Made by a program: the position numbers and the translations under genes. From positions 434,001-498,000 of the forward strand of contig CAJTQR010000003.1 of the NCBI GenBank assembly GCA_910578515.1: a stretch of 64,000 bases of DNA. The letters are read 5' to 3'. Position 1 is the first letter of the stretch, and every line of letters begins with the position of its first letter. Shown one piece after another: positions 16,580-24,682 of this stretch. Origin of the DNA: an uncultured Duncaniella sp. (lineage in GTDB: Bacteria; Bacteroidota; Bacteroidia; Bacteroidales; Muribaculaceae). The notes beneath the pieces are model-generated. The model made no database searches, was not told the DNA's origin, and worked only from the letters and a program-made list of their open reading frames with translations.

Positions 16580-17842
16580 ATGCTTAGACGAGGGTCCTCA
16601 ATTCTGATTATTGTATTAACAGCGGTGATGTTTCCGTTGTTAAGCCTCAGTGCTATACTTGCGGATGATGCTCCGGTTTGTCAGGAGACTCAGGTGTCTG
16701 ACGCCACAATTGTTTCAGTTCCAGACACTACTGACCTGTCAGATTCAGGTTCAGAAAGCCGTGAGATACGTATGCTGGAAAATCAGGCAGATAGCGTTGC
16801 CGCCGGAGGTGTTGCGGCTGACACGCTGAAGTATTCATCTACCCTCTGGATAAAGCAGCTCATAGCAAACGGATTCAGGATTCATGACCCGGCAGTGAAA
16901 TATCCGAAATTTCCACGCTTTCTCCTTAAGGTTTACAATTGGGGAGACCAAACGTTCAATTCCTATGATACAGACTATGTGATTGGTACCGGAAAGAATT
17001 GGAAACTGCAGGGTAAGAGCTATAATTGGTTTGAAACGGCATCGATGTTTTTCCCGCGAAATTCCATACTCAACATGCACTCCGATTTGTTTGCTGACGC
17101 AGGCGGTCATATCAGCTTCATGGCTGTGAGCGTGGGATATATGTGGAATATGAACGACCTGTTGAGCAAAGCAACCTCACGTCACACTTTCAATTTCGAT
17201 TTCACATGCTCCCGATTCTCGGTGAATATCCAGTCAACTTCGTCGGACGGTGGCATGCGCCTCACTAAGCTGGGCGACTACAATGAGGGAAAGCATTTCA
17301 ACTACAAGTTCAACGATGTTGATATGAGCACCTTCTATGTGGACGCCTATTACTTTTTCAATAATAAGAAATATTCACATGCAGCGGCCTACAGCTACTC
17401 GAAGTATCAGTTGAAAAGTGCCGGCACAGCTATAGTGGGCTTTAATTTCTCAGAGCAGAATATCAAGATGGATTTCTCCTCGCTACCCGAGGAGATGCTT
17501 GAGCACTTGCCGCTCGACACTCCCCTCTATACTTTCCACCATAAGGATTACGCGATACTTGGCGGCTATGGCTACAACTGGGTGCTCAAACCTAAACGCT
17601 GGCTGGTAAATGTGACCGCAATGGGTGCCATAGGCTACAAGCGTACTTACGAGGACTCGACCGACGGAAAGCGTAATCTTGTGGCAAATAATTATAAACT
17701 ATCAGCCGGGGTGGTCTACAATCATAGGGCGCTTTTTGTGGGCGCTGTAGCCAAATTCAATGGTTTCCTATACTATAATTCAAGCTTTACCCACTTCAAT
17801 ACGCTTAACAACTTCTCGGTGATAGTGGGTATGAGATTCTGA
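16580..17842 (+). CDS. DUF4421 family outer membrane protein
   Basis: The ATG at 16580 is preferred to an in-frame GTG at 16556 because it places a clean signal peptide (MLRRGSSILIIVLTAVMFPL) at the N-terminus. The DUF4421 domain starts at about residue 130 with FNSYDTDYVIGTGKNWKL and ends at the C-terminal GMRF, alternating aromatic strands typical of a beta-barrel (inference). The function of the family is unknown. The gene converges on menA with only 3 nt between the stop codons. Confidence 0.8.
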   Translation: MLRRGSSILIIVLTAVMFPLLSLSAILADDAPVCQETQVSDATIVSVPDTTDLSDSGSESREIRMLENQADSVAAGGVAADTLKYSSTLWIKQLIANGFRIHDPAVKYPKFPRFLLKVYNWGDQTFNSYDTDYVIGTGKNWKLQGKSYNWFETASMFFPRNSILNMHSDLFADAGGHISFMAVSVGYMWNMNDLLSKATSRHTFNFDFTCSRFSVNIQSTSSDGGMRLTKLGDYNEGKHFNYKFNDVDMSTFYVDAYYFFNNKKYSHAAAYSYSKYQLKSAGTAIVGFNFSEQNIKMDFSSLPEEMLEHLPLDTPLYTFHHKDYAILGGYGYNWVLKPKRWLVNVTAMGAIGYKRTYEDSTDGKRNLVANNYKLSAGVVYNHRALFVGAVAKFNGFLYYNSSFTHFNTLNNFSVIVGMRF

Positions 17843-17845
17843 CCT

Positions 17846-18721
17846 TTATCCTGCCAATGCCACGCAGAAGTATGTGGCGCAGTATAGCAGCATCAATGTC
17901 GCTGTCATGCCAAGCAATGGTGTGAGTGCCCGACCTTTAAGTCGGGAGAGACGACTGAAAAGAAATATGTGGAGCAGAAGATATATACCCGGAGCAATCC
18001 ACCACAGGCGCATCAGGGCTATCCACTCGGGCACGGTGAGAAGTACGCCTGCAAATCCGTTCATCAGATAAATCCACCGCATTGCGCGTCGGCCGAGGAT
18101 TACGGCGAGCGTATGCTTGCCCACGGCACGGTCATCGTCAGCATCGCGGTAGTTGTTGACTATAAGTACATTGGCGCCCATGGCTCCGATACCTATGGAG
18201 GCGAGGAATATCCACCAGGGGAGCATTGATGCCTGAAGGAAATATGTGAGACACACGGGGATGATGCCGAAAAAGAAGATTACAGCCACCTCACCCAGTC
18301 CGTGGTGGGAGAGGGGATATGGACCGGAACTATAGGCTATTACCCCAAATGCTGTAAGGATTCCTACCGGATACATCCACCAGGCTCCGTAAAACCATAC
18401 GAGCAGACATCCCACCACACATGCTGCGGCAAGCGTGATGTAAGTGGCAGCTTTCATAGCGCCTGGAGTTATGTCACCTTCGGTGACTCCTCGGCGAGGA
18501 CCCTCACGACCGACTTTGTCGAGTCCACCTTTGAAATCATAATACTCGTTGGCAAAATTTGATGCGATTTGAGCGAGCAGGGCAAACAGGAGTGCCATTA
18601 TCACGGGGAGATTTTTGAAATGCCATGTGGCGGCTCCGAGACCTGCGGCATACAGCACTCCGGCAAGTGAAACGGGGAGGGTGCGCAGACGCATTGCTTC
18701 AATCCAGCAGCTTATTTTCAT
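17846..18721 (-). CDS. menA: 1,4-dihydroxy-2-naphthoate polyprenyltransferase
   Basis: This UbiA-family integral membrane protein (291 residues, about eight or nine hydrophobic helices) has the two Asp-rich prenyl diphosphate motifs: NEYYDFKGGLD (58-68) and NNYRDADDDRAVGK (189-202). The REGPRRGV stretch after the first motif is characteristic of MenA. It attaches the polyprenyl tail to dihydroxynaphthoate in menaquinone synthesis, implying a quinone-based (anaerobic) respiratory chain. Confidence 0.93.
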   Translation of the reverse strand: MKISCWIEAMRLRTLPVSLAGVLYAAGLGAATWHFKNLPVIMALLFALLAQIASNFANEYYDFKGGLDKVGREGPRRGVTEGDITPGAMKAATYITLAAACVVGCLLVWFYGAWWMYPVGILTAFGVIAYSSGPYPLSHHGLGEVAVIFFFGIIPVCLTYFLQASMLPWWIFLASIGIGAMGANVLIVNNYRDADDDRAVGKHTLAVILGRRAMRWIYLMNGFAGVLLTVPEWIALMRLWWIAPGIYLLLHIFLFSRLSRLKGRALTPLLGMTATLMLLYCATYFCVALAG

Positions 18722-18806
18722 GTCGTTGGCTTATTTTATTATCAAAGGTACGAAATTTTTTGGATTTCAATGCAGCATAATGAAAAGCTGAATAGATGAT
18801 AAAAGA

Positions 18807-18858
18807 TTATCACCTCTTCCGTTTGTACCTGTCGGGGTAGTTCAGGAAGAGGTGATAA
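18807..18858 (-). terminator. Terminator hairpin after the HIT gene
   Basis: Perfect 14-bp arms (18807-18820 and 18845-18858) enclose a 24-nt loop. On the minus strand it is followed by a T-rich stretch. It lies just beyond the HIT gene stop. Confidence 0.65.
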
Positions 18859-18889
18859 CTGTATTTGCCGTAATCGGGTGTTTACTTTT

Positions 18890-19300
18890 TTATGATTCGT
18901 GGAAAAGCTCAGTGTACTTTTCGGCAATCTTAGCTGCGATAGCCTGCATCTCCTCAGCGGGGAGTGTGACTTTCGATTTGAAATCCATGTCACCTTCCGA
19001 GTTGATGGGAATGAGATGGATATGTGCGTGGGGCACTTCGAGACCCATCACAGCCACGCCGATGCGCTTGCATGGCATAGCTTCCTTAAGGGCTGTGGCA
19101 ACACGCTTGGCAAAGAGGGTGTAATCCTGATACTCCTTGTCGTCAATGTCAAAGATATAGTCGGTCTCTTTACGAGGGATTACGAGTACATGTCCCGGAG
19201 CCACGGGGTTGATGTCGAGAAAGGCATAGTGCTTATCGTCGGCAGCTACCTTATATGAAGGTATCTCCCCGGCTGCTATTTTGCTGAAAATTGAAGCCAT
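18890..19300 (-). CDS. HIT-family (Hint-type) nucleotide-binding protein
   Basis: The 136-residue protein carries the histidine triad HAHIHLIPI (H91, H93, H95) and the upstream YAFLDINPVAPGHVLVIPR signature of Hint-branch enzymes. Members hydrolyse purine nucleoside phosphoramidates or related AMP conjugates in the cytoplasm. It starts 12 nt after greA on the same strand and is very likely cotranscribed with it. Confidence 0.92.
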   Translation of the reverse strand: MASIFSKIAAGEIPSYKVAADDKHYAFLDINPVAPGHVLVIPRKETDYIFDIDDKEYQDYTLFAKRVATALKEAMPCKRIGVAVMGLEVPHAHIHLIPINSEGDMDFKSKVTLPAEEMQAIAAKIAEKYTELFHES

Positions 19301-19312
19301 GTCGCAGGTGGA

Positions 19313-19783
19313 TTAGAAATTAATCTCTACAATCTCAAATTTCATGAGACCGGCAGGAACCTTGATTTCCACAACTTCGCCGAGCTTGTGACCAAGCAGA
19401 CCTTGCGCTATAGGAGTGCTGGAACCGATTTTCTTTTCCTTGAGGTCAGCTTCAGAGTCAGCCACGATGGTATATTCCATAGACATGCCGTTGGCGACGT
19501 TTTTAATCTTTACGCGGTTGAGGATTTGCACCTCTTCATTGTTGAGGTTGCTTTCGTCGATGATGCGTGAATTTGCAACGAGGTCCTTGAGCTGAGAAAT
19601 TTTCATCTCGAGCATTCCCTGAGCCTCTTTTGCTGCATCATATTCGGAGTTTTCGGAGAGGTCGCCTTTGTCGCGTGCTTCAGCGATGGCGGCAGATATG
19701 CGTGGACGCTCTACTGATTCCAGAAAAGCGATTTCTTCCATTTTTTTCTTGTAACCTTCCTTGGTCATGTAAGTTATAGCCAT
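19313..19783 (-). CDS. greA: Transcription elongation factor GreA
   Basis: The 156-residue protein has the N-terminal coiled-coil with the acidic tip (DKGDLSENSEYDAAKEAQG, about 38-56) and the C-terminal FKBP-like domain ending in EIVEIN. GreA enters the RNA polymerase secondary channel and stimulates cleavage of backtracked RNA. Start, length and motifs are typical. It heads the greA-HIT operon. Confidence 0.96.
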   Translation of the reverse strand: MAITYMTKEGYKKKMEEIAFLESVERPRISAAIAEARDKGDLSENSEYDAAKEAQGMLEMKISQLKDLVANSRIIDESNLNNEEVQILNRVKIKNVANGMSMEYTIVADSEADLKEKKIGSSTPIAQGLLGHKLGEVVEIKVPAGLMKFEIVEINF

Positions 19784-20090
19784 GGTAGTAAAGTATTGAA
19801 TTTTAATTAATTGATGTTTTGTGAGAATTCGCCAAACGTAAAAAAGAAAGAATCCCGATGCTTGTGGCTACGAGACCCTAACGAATCTATGCGTCTGGTG
19901 TGATATTTTAAATCTGTGATGCAAAGATAGTCACAATAATTCGTTTTCCCAAACTAACAGGGGTGCTTTTAACAAAAATTGAGAATGCCGGGAGAGTCTG
20001 AGATGAAGGGGACCAGATTTGTTTTTTATGCCCCGTTGAAATATGAATTTATATATGTGATGAATGATATTATATCCAATCCGGCAAGTG
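19784..20090. other. Intergenic region between xerD and greA
   Basis: It contains the greA promoter and a greA leader of about 130 nt on the minus strand, plus about 135 nt downstream of xerD without a recognisable terminator or gene. Confidence 0.5.
19922..19953 (-). promoter_or_regulatory. Promoter of greA
   Basis: On the minus strand TTTG (19950-19953), exactly 20 nt, then TATCTTTG (19922-19929) give a textbook Bacteroidetes promoter. Transcription would start about 130 nt upstream of greA. Confidence 0.8.
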
Positions 20091-21026
20091 TCACCTGCGG
20101 ATGTTACGGGGGTGATAGGAAAGGATGTCGGAGCGAAGTGCTGTGCGGTCAAGGTGGATGTAGATTTGAGTGGTGGCTATGGATTCGTGTCCCAGCATCT
20201 GCTGTATCGCCCGGAGATTTGCTCCCCCTTCGAGCAGGTGGGTAGCGAATGAGTGGCGCAGGGTGTGTGGGGAGATTGATTTGCGTATGCCGGCATTTTC
20301 AGCAAGTTCTTTCACTATCTGGAATATTCGCTCGCGTGTGAGATGACGTCCGCGGCGGTTGAGAAACAGTATGTTTTCTTCGCCAGGTTTTACCGGGAGC
20401 GTGGCTCGGTCGGATAGATAGTCGTTAATCTCGGCTATTGAGGTCTCGGACATAGGTACCATGCGCTCCTTGTTTCCTTTGCCTCTGACCACGAGGTAAC
20501 CCTCCTCGGGGAAAATACGTGAGATTTCCAATGTGATTAGCTCGCTTACACGCAGTCCGCATCCGTACAGGGTCTCTATTATGGCGCGGTCACGTTGAGC
20601 TTCGGCTTTTGATGGGTCAATGGCACCGATTATTGCATCAATTTCCTCCAAGGTGAGGACCTCGGGTAGATGAAGTCCTATTTTGGGCGTTTCGAGAAGT
20701 TCGGCTGGATTGGCATCGAGATATCCCTCCATGGTGAGGAAATGGAAAAAGGCTCGGATACCGGCAACAATGCGTGCCTGCGAGCGCTCTGCAATGCCGA
20801 TGTCGTGAAGGTCACCGATGAAGAAACGGAGGGTGTCGATGGTGACCTCGCGTAGTCTTACCGGCGCGGTATCACCAACGTCGTCAGTGGTGTCTGACAG
20901 ATATACCAGCAGTTTGCGCACATCTCTCAGATAGCCTTGGCGGGTGTTATCGGCTACCCCTTTTTCCATCATCAGGTAGAGGTCAAAATCGGAGATAATC
21001 TGTGGTATGTCGAATATATCACGCAT
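20091..21026 (-). CDS. xerD: Tyrosine recombinase XerD
   Basis: The open frame extends to a TTG at 21053, but that codon falls inside the -7 promoter element, so the ATG at 21026 (MRDIFDIPQ, 311 residues) is chosen. The N-terminal SAM-like core-binding domain is followed by the catalytic domain with R159 (GLRVSEL), K183 (GKGNKER), H254 and R257 (HTLRH), H280 (LGH) and the nucleophile Y289 (QIYIH). Length and motifs fit the chromosome-dimer-resolving XerD, not a transposon integrase. No dif site was recognised in the window. Confidence 0.92.
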   Translation of the reverse strand: MRDIFDIPQIISDFDLYLMMEKGVADNTRQGYLRDVRKLLVYLSDTTDDVGDTAPVRLREVTIDTLRFFIGDLHDIGIAERSQARIVAGIRAFFHFLTMEGYLDANPAELLETPKIGLHLPEVLTLEEIDAIIGAIDPSKAEAQRDRAIIETLYGCGLRVSELITLEISRIFPEEGYLVVRGKGNKERMVPMSETSIAEINDYLSDRATLPVKPGEENILFLNRRGRHLTRERIFQIVKELAENAGIRKSISPHTLRHSFATHLLEGGANLRAIQQMLGHESIATTQIYIHLDRTALRSDILSYHPRNIRR

Positions 21027-21050
21027 TGCAGAGTTGTGGGTATTGAGATG

Positions 21051-21058
21051 CAAAGATA
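21051..21058 (-). promoter_or_regulatory. Candidate -7 element for xerD
   Basis: The minus strand reads TATCTTTG, 24 nt upstream of the ATG at 21026. Its -33 region is occupied by the terminator of the upstream operon. Confidence 0.55.
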
Positions 21059-21060
21059 CA

Positions 21061-21091
21061 AAATAGCCCGGACTTGCAGTGAAGCCCGGGC
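21061..21091 (-). terminator. Terminator of the export operon
   Basis: On the minus strand a stem of GCCCGG...CCGGGC with an inner CTT...AAG pairing (21066-21091) is followed by TATTTTG. It lies about 50 nt after the last permease gene. Confidence 0.72.
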
Positions 21092-21143
21092 AGGAATTAT
21101 CTCACGAGAGATTATCAAGATGCTGATAAGTTTTGCGGGTTAT

Positions 21144-22340
21144 TTAATTTGACGGTGCCGAGGGGACCTCTTTAGGCGCGATTGCCTTGGCGGTGAAGTA
21201 GCGCAACGTCACTGCTGTGACAAAGTATAGTGCGGTCAACCCCCAAAGTCCCCAATAGTATTGCGATAGGTCGGAAAGAGTCGCGCCGTTGCCGTTCATG
21301 CGGATGAAACTCTCCACACCGAATGTAGCTGGCACCAAATCCGACACGAGGAGCCAGAATTTGTTGAATGCGTAGCGCGGCCAGGTGAGTCCTGAAAGGA
21401 ACAGGAATACAACGGAGGTGAAAACTATCACTAACAGTGAGGATTCACGTTCCCTCACAAACACCTGCAGGGTTTGTCCCAGGAAGGCGGTGGCAAGTAG
21501 CATCACGAATATCATGGGCATGTAGTCATGGAAAGCTCCGACATGGGGGAGGGAGAACATGTGGGGTATGAATTCCAACATATAGTAGCTGATGGGGAGA
21601 TATACCATCATGTAGCATAGCGTCTTTCCGAGTACTGTGGCAACGGGTCCTCCTTCGTAGGGGTATGGGTCGCGTCCGCGGTTGCGTCTGCGACGGTCGG
21701 CTGCGGTGCCTGCTATCATGGTGATGCCGAGTATCATGCTCTGCTGGAGTATCAGCACAACTATACCAGGCATAATGAACGAAGCGAAGCCCTGGGAAGG
21801 GTCACCGAGGAAAAATGCTTCAGAGTCGACCGGAAGTCCACTCACTACGGTGGTGAGTATACCCGCCTGATTGCTTATGCGCTCGGCTGTGATTTTCGTT
21901 GTCTCCGCCATGCGCACGTCGGTGAGTGAGAACAGATATTGGCGGTAACGTATCAGCAGTGACATGTCGCTGTAGAATGACATTGTGGTCTGTTCGCCAC
22001 GTCCTATTTTCTTGGCATAGTCATGTGGAATTTCAATCACGCCGTAGCATTTCTTCTCGTGCATGGCTTGCTTTGCCTCGCTCATGTCGGAAGCATAACC
22101 TATCACCTTGATGCCCTGGGTGGCGTCGAGTGTGCGTACCAGTTCGCGGCTCTCGGCTGTGCGGGAGTTGTCGACCACTACAGTGGTGATATCCTTGACC
22201 ACTTCCGGATTATATATTAATGTATATATGATGGGGTAGCCAAGTGGGAGTCCGATGAAGAACAGGAGAACGCCTATGTCGGTAAACACCAGGTGACATT
22301 CCCGGCGCCATACTCTGAATATGCTTTTTAACCAGTTCAT
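21144..22340 (-). CDS. ABC-2 type export permease (second of pair)
   Basis: The 398-residue protein has an N-terminal transmembrane helix, a large extracytoplasmic domain (about 50-190) and five C-terminal helices including FIMPGIVVLILQQSMILG, the layout of YhbR/YhhJ-type ABC-2 permeases. It would form the inner-membrane channel of a tripartite exporter with the partner permease, HlyD and TolC proteins encoded upstream. The start is 40 nt after the previous stop. No ATPase gene is adjacent. Confidence 0.88.
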   Translation of the reverse strand: MNWLKSIFRVWRRECHLVFTDIGVLLFFIGLPLGYPIIYTLIYNPEVVKDITTVVVDNSRTAESRELVRTLDATQGIKVIGYASDMSEAKQAMHEKKCYGVIEIPHDYAKKIGRGEQTTMSFYSDMSLLIRYRQYLFSLTDVRMAETTKITAERISNQAGILTTVVSGLPVDSEAFFLGDPSQGFASFIMPGIVVLILQQSMILGITMIAGTAADRRRRNRGRDPYPYEGGPVATVLGKTLCYMMVYLPISYYMLEFIPHMFSLPHVGAFHDYMPMIFVMLLATAFLGQTLQVFVRERESSLLVIVFTSVVFLFLSGLTWPRYAFNKFWLLVSDLVPATFGVESFIRMNGNGATLSDLSQYYWGLWGLTALYFVTAVTLRYFTAKAIAPKEVPSAPSN

Positions 22341-22380
22341 TGTGGCGTGTGTTAGATGATTTGTGAATTAATAGAGTCCG

Positions 22381-23532
22381 TCAGGGCACATATACCGGGT
22401 TGAGGCAATGTTTCCTGAGTCTTTTAAGCCCGATAAGCGGCAGAAGCAGCAATCCTAACATCACGATATAATATATGCGTGAGTAATAGAGCGGGATGCC
22501 GTTGAGCGCCTGGTCGATATATATGAGGAAGTAGTTGCGGATGGGGAGAATGTAGGAGAAGATTGCAATACCACCATACATTTTGTCAACCGGGAATGAG
22601 AAACCTGCGATAGAGAAACTTAGAATCCCTATGAGTGATACCATACTCATGGAGAGACGGGCATTGGGGAGAAGCTCTGTTATGAGCACTGCGAATGCCT
22701 GTGAGGACATGACCAGCAGAATCATGGCAAACACGATGTGGAGCGCATGGTTATTGAGCGGGAAATGCAGGTAGCAGAAAAGAATGGACTGTAGAAACAC
22801 TCCGACAGCCGAGAATATGATGGTCTGCGGGAGGAGTTTGCCTGCGAGTGCCAAAGCCATGCTTCCGCGGGCTGTGGCGAGCCATTCCACTGATGTGCCC
22901 CGCTTGATTTCCTGACATATACTGAAGGTAGTCACCAGCATCACCAGCAGCGCCATCATGGCAGGGATGAATGACTGACAAAGGTATATGGAGTAATTGG
23001 TCCACGGGTTGCCCAAGGGGTGGATGTCCTGATTGAATGGCTGGAGCATGCTCCCCGCCACAGCATCGTCGGCGCCTGCGCTGACAAGGGTGGTCTGGAC
23101 TATGGCACCGGCAGTGGTGACGGCTATGGTTTTGAAGCCCTTGAACGATAGGCTGCCCGGCACGAAGATGGACATGTTGGAATAAAACGAGAGTGTGGGG
23201 GTCTTTCCGCTCAGAGCCTTCTCCTGGAAGTCGGACGGGATGTAGAAGAATCCATACAGCTCTCCTGAGCGCACCTTATCCATGGCTTTGTGGTAGCTTT
23301 CCACATCCTGAGTGATGTCGATGAGCTCCATGGCATTGAGCGAGCGACCTATGCGGCGCGAGAGTGTGGAGTGGTCCATGTCGACCATCCCTACGGGCAC
23401 TTTGAGCGGTAACCCTTCGTTCATCAGGTTGATGAAAAATAGGGCAAACGCTATAGGCACGATTAGCATCATGAAGATGTAAATCCTGCGTGAAGCGAGT
23501 TGGAGCATGCCGCGTTTGAATGATTCTAACAT
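22381..23532 (-). CDS. ABC-2 type export permease (first of pair)
   Basis: At 383 residues it has the same layout as its neighbour: one N-terminal helix (IYIFMMLIVPIAFALFFINL), an external domain with VGMVDMDHSTLSRRI, then five C-terminal helices. The pair probably heterodimerises. It lies 76 nt downstream of the HlyD-family gene. Substrates of such Bacteroidetes exporters are mostly unknown; drugs, lipids or small metabolites are possible. Confidence 0.88.
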   Translation of the reverse strand: MLESFKRGMLQLASRRIYIFMMLIVPIAFALFFINLMNEGLPLKVPVGMVDMDHSTLSRRIGRSLNAMELIDITQDVESYHKAMDKVRSGELYGFFYIPSDFQEKALSGKTPTLSFYSNMSIFVPGSLSFKGFKTIAVTTAGAIVQTTLVSAGADDAVAGSMLQPFNQDIHPLGNPWTNYSIYLCQSFIPAMMALLVMLVTTFSICQEIKRGTSVEWLATARGSMALALAGKLLPQTIIFSAVGVFLQSILFCYLHFPLNNHALHIVFAMILLVMSSQAFAVLITELLPNARLSMSMVSLIGILSFSIAGFSFPVDKMYGGIAIFSYILPIRNYFLIYIDQALNGIPLYYSRIYYIVMLGLLLLPLIGLKRLRKHCLNPVYVP

Positions 23533-23608
23533 AGGTATGTTATTTGATGAGTTGACTTATAGGCGTTTTTCAACAGCCTTTTATGGTGGATGATAGAGGA
23601 GAACGGGG

Positions 23609-24631
23609 TTATTTGAGGAAGTATACCACAGTCATACCGGGACGAAGGTCCGGAATCGTGTCGGTAGTACGTGCTTTCACTTCAAATGTCTTGCTGTCCC
23701 ATTGTCCGGTCGACTTGGTAGCTTGCCAGTTGGCATAGGAACCGAGGTCTCGTACATAATATATCTTGGCTTTGGTCTTTTTCTTGTCGAGAGCAGGTAT
23801 CATCACCTCGATTTCATCACCAAGTTTCATATTGTTAAGAAATTCCTCACGCACATTGAATGTGACCCATTTGTCCTGAAGTTTCAGCAGACTCATGAGC
23901 GGGGCGCCGAGCGATACGAGTTCGCTCTCTTCGGGATAAACCTGGTCAATCTGTCCGTCGCAGGGAGCCAGCAGGTACTGGTCCTCGAGAAGGCTTTCCA
24001 CCTCTGCCACTCCGCCTTTAGCCACATCTACCATGGCTGCGGCGCTTGCCTTGTCCTCTTTCTGAGCACCGGCAATAGCGAGGTCGAGCTGACTCTTGGC
24101 GGCATTGTGTGCTGCCACGGCACCATCGTAGGCAGCCTTAGCCTCATCACGTTTCTGCTCGGAGATTACACCTTCCTTGTAGAGGTTCTCCATGCGTGTA
24201 TATGTCTTTTGGGTGATTCCTACGGCTGCAGCAGCTTGTGCAACGAGGTCGCGTGCCGACTGCACAATCTGCGAGCGTGTGCCGGCATCAATTTTCTTGT
24301 TCTGTGACTGGGCGGCACTCTCCATGCTCTGGGCCTGCATCAGTTTCGCATCGGCAAGCGATGAGTGGATGTGGATAAGGGTGTCTCCCTTCTTCACAAG
24401 GTCACCCTCATGAACATATATTTCCATCACGCGTCCGGGGAGTTTGCCCGAGATTCGCACTGAGGTGGCGTCAGCCTGACCTTCGATGATTTCTGACGGC
24501 TTGTTGAGGAAGCAGAAGCCGACGATGGCGAGTACGATGCACAGCACCGTTAGAATGCCCATGGCTACCATAAGGATTCTGTTCTCCCGTTTTTCAGCAG
24601 TAGCCGACGGATTGTTAGTTGTATCAGACAT
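23609..24631 (-). CDS. HlyD-family membrane fusion protein
   Basis: The 340-residue protein has one N-terminal transmembrane anchor (about 20-42, MVAMGILTVLCIVLAIVGF), the split lipoyl domain (VRISGKLPGRVMEIYVHEGDLVKKGD and later LLAPCDGQIDQVYPEE), a helical hairpin rich in Ala/Gln between them and a C-terminal beta-barrel. It bridges the inner-membrane permeases and the TolC-type channel. It lies 51 nt after the tolC-like gene. Confidence 0.92.
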   Translation of the reverse strand: MSDTTNNPSATAEKRENRILMVAMGILTVLCIVLAIVGFCFLNKPSEIIEGQADATSVRISGKLPGRVMEIYVHEGDLVKKGDTLIHIHSSLADAKLMQAQSMESAAQSQNKKIDAGTRSQIVQSARDLVAQAAAAVGITQKTYTRMENLYKEGVISEQKRDEAKAAYDGAVAAHNAAKSQLDLAIAGAQKEDKASAAAMVDVAKGGVAEVESLLEDQYLLAPCDGQIDQVYPEESELVSLGAPLMSLLKLQDKWVTFNVREEFLNNMKLGDEIEVMIPALDKKKTKAKIYYVRDLGSYANWQATKSTGQWDSKTFEVKARTTDTIPDLRPGMTVVYFLK

Positions 24632-24682
24632 ATCAATAGTAAGATTTATAGTTTCAACTTTTATGTTATCAATGAGGCTTTA

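Noticed and set aside
19784..19914. Riboswitch or attenuator in the long greA leader
   Set aside because: No convincing stem followed by a T run could be drawn.
20091..21026. Integrase of an integrated element
   Set aside because: Motifs and length fit housekeeping XerD, and no element genes, tRNA or att-like repeats lie nearby.
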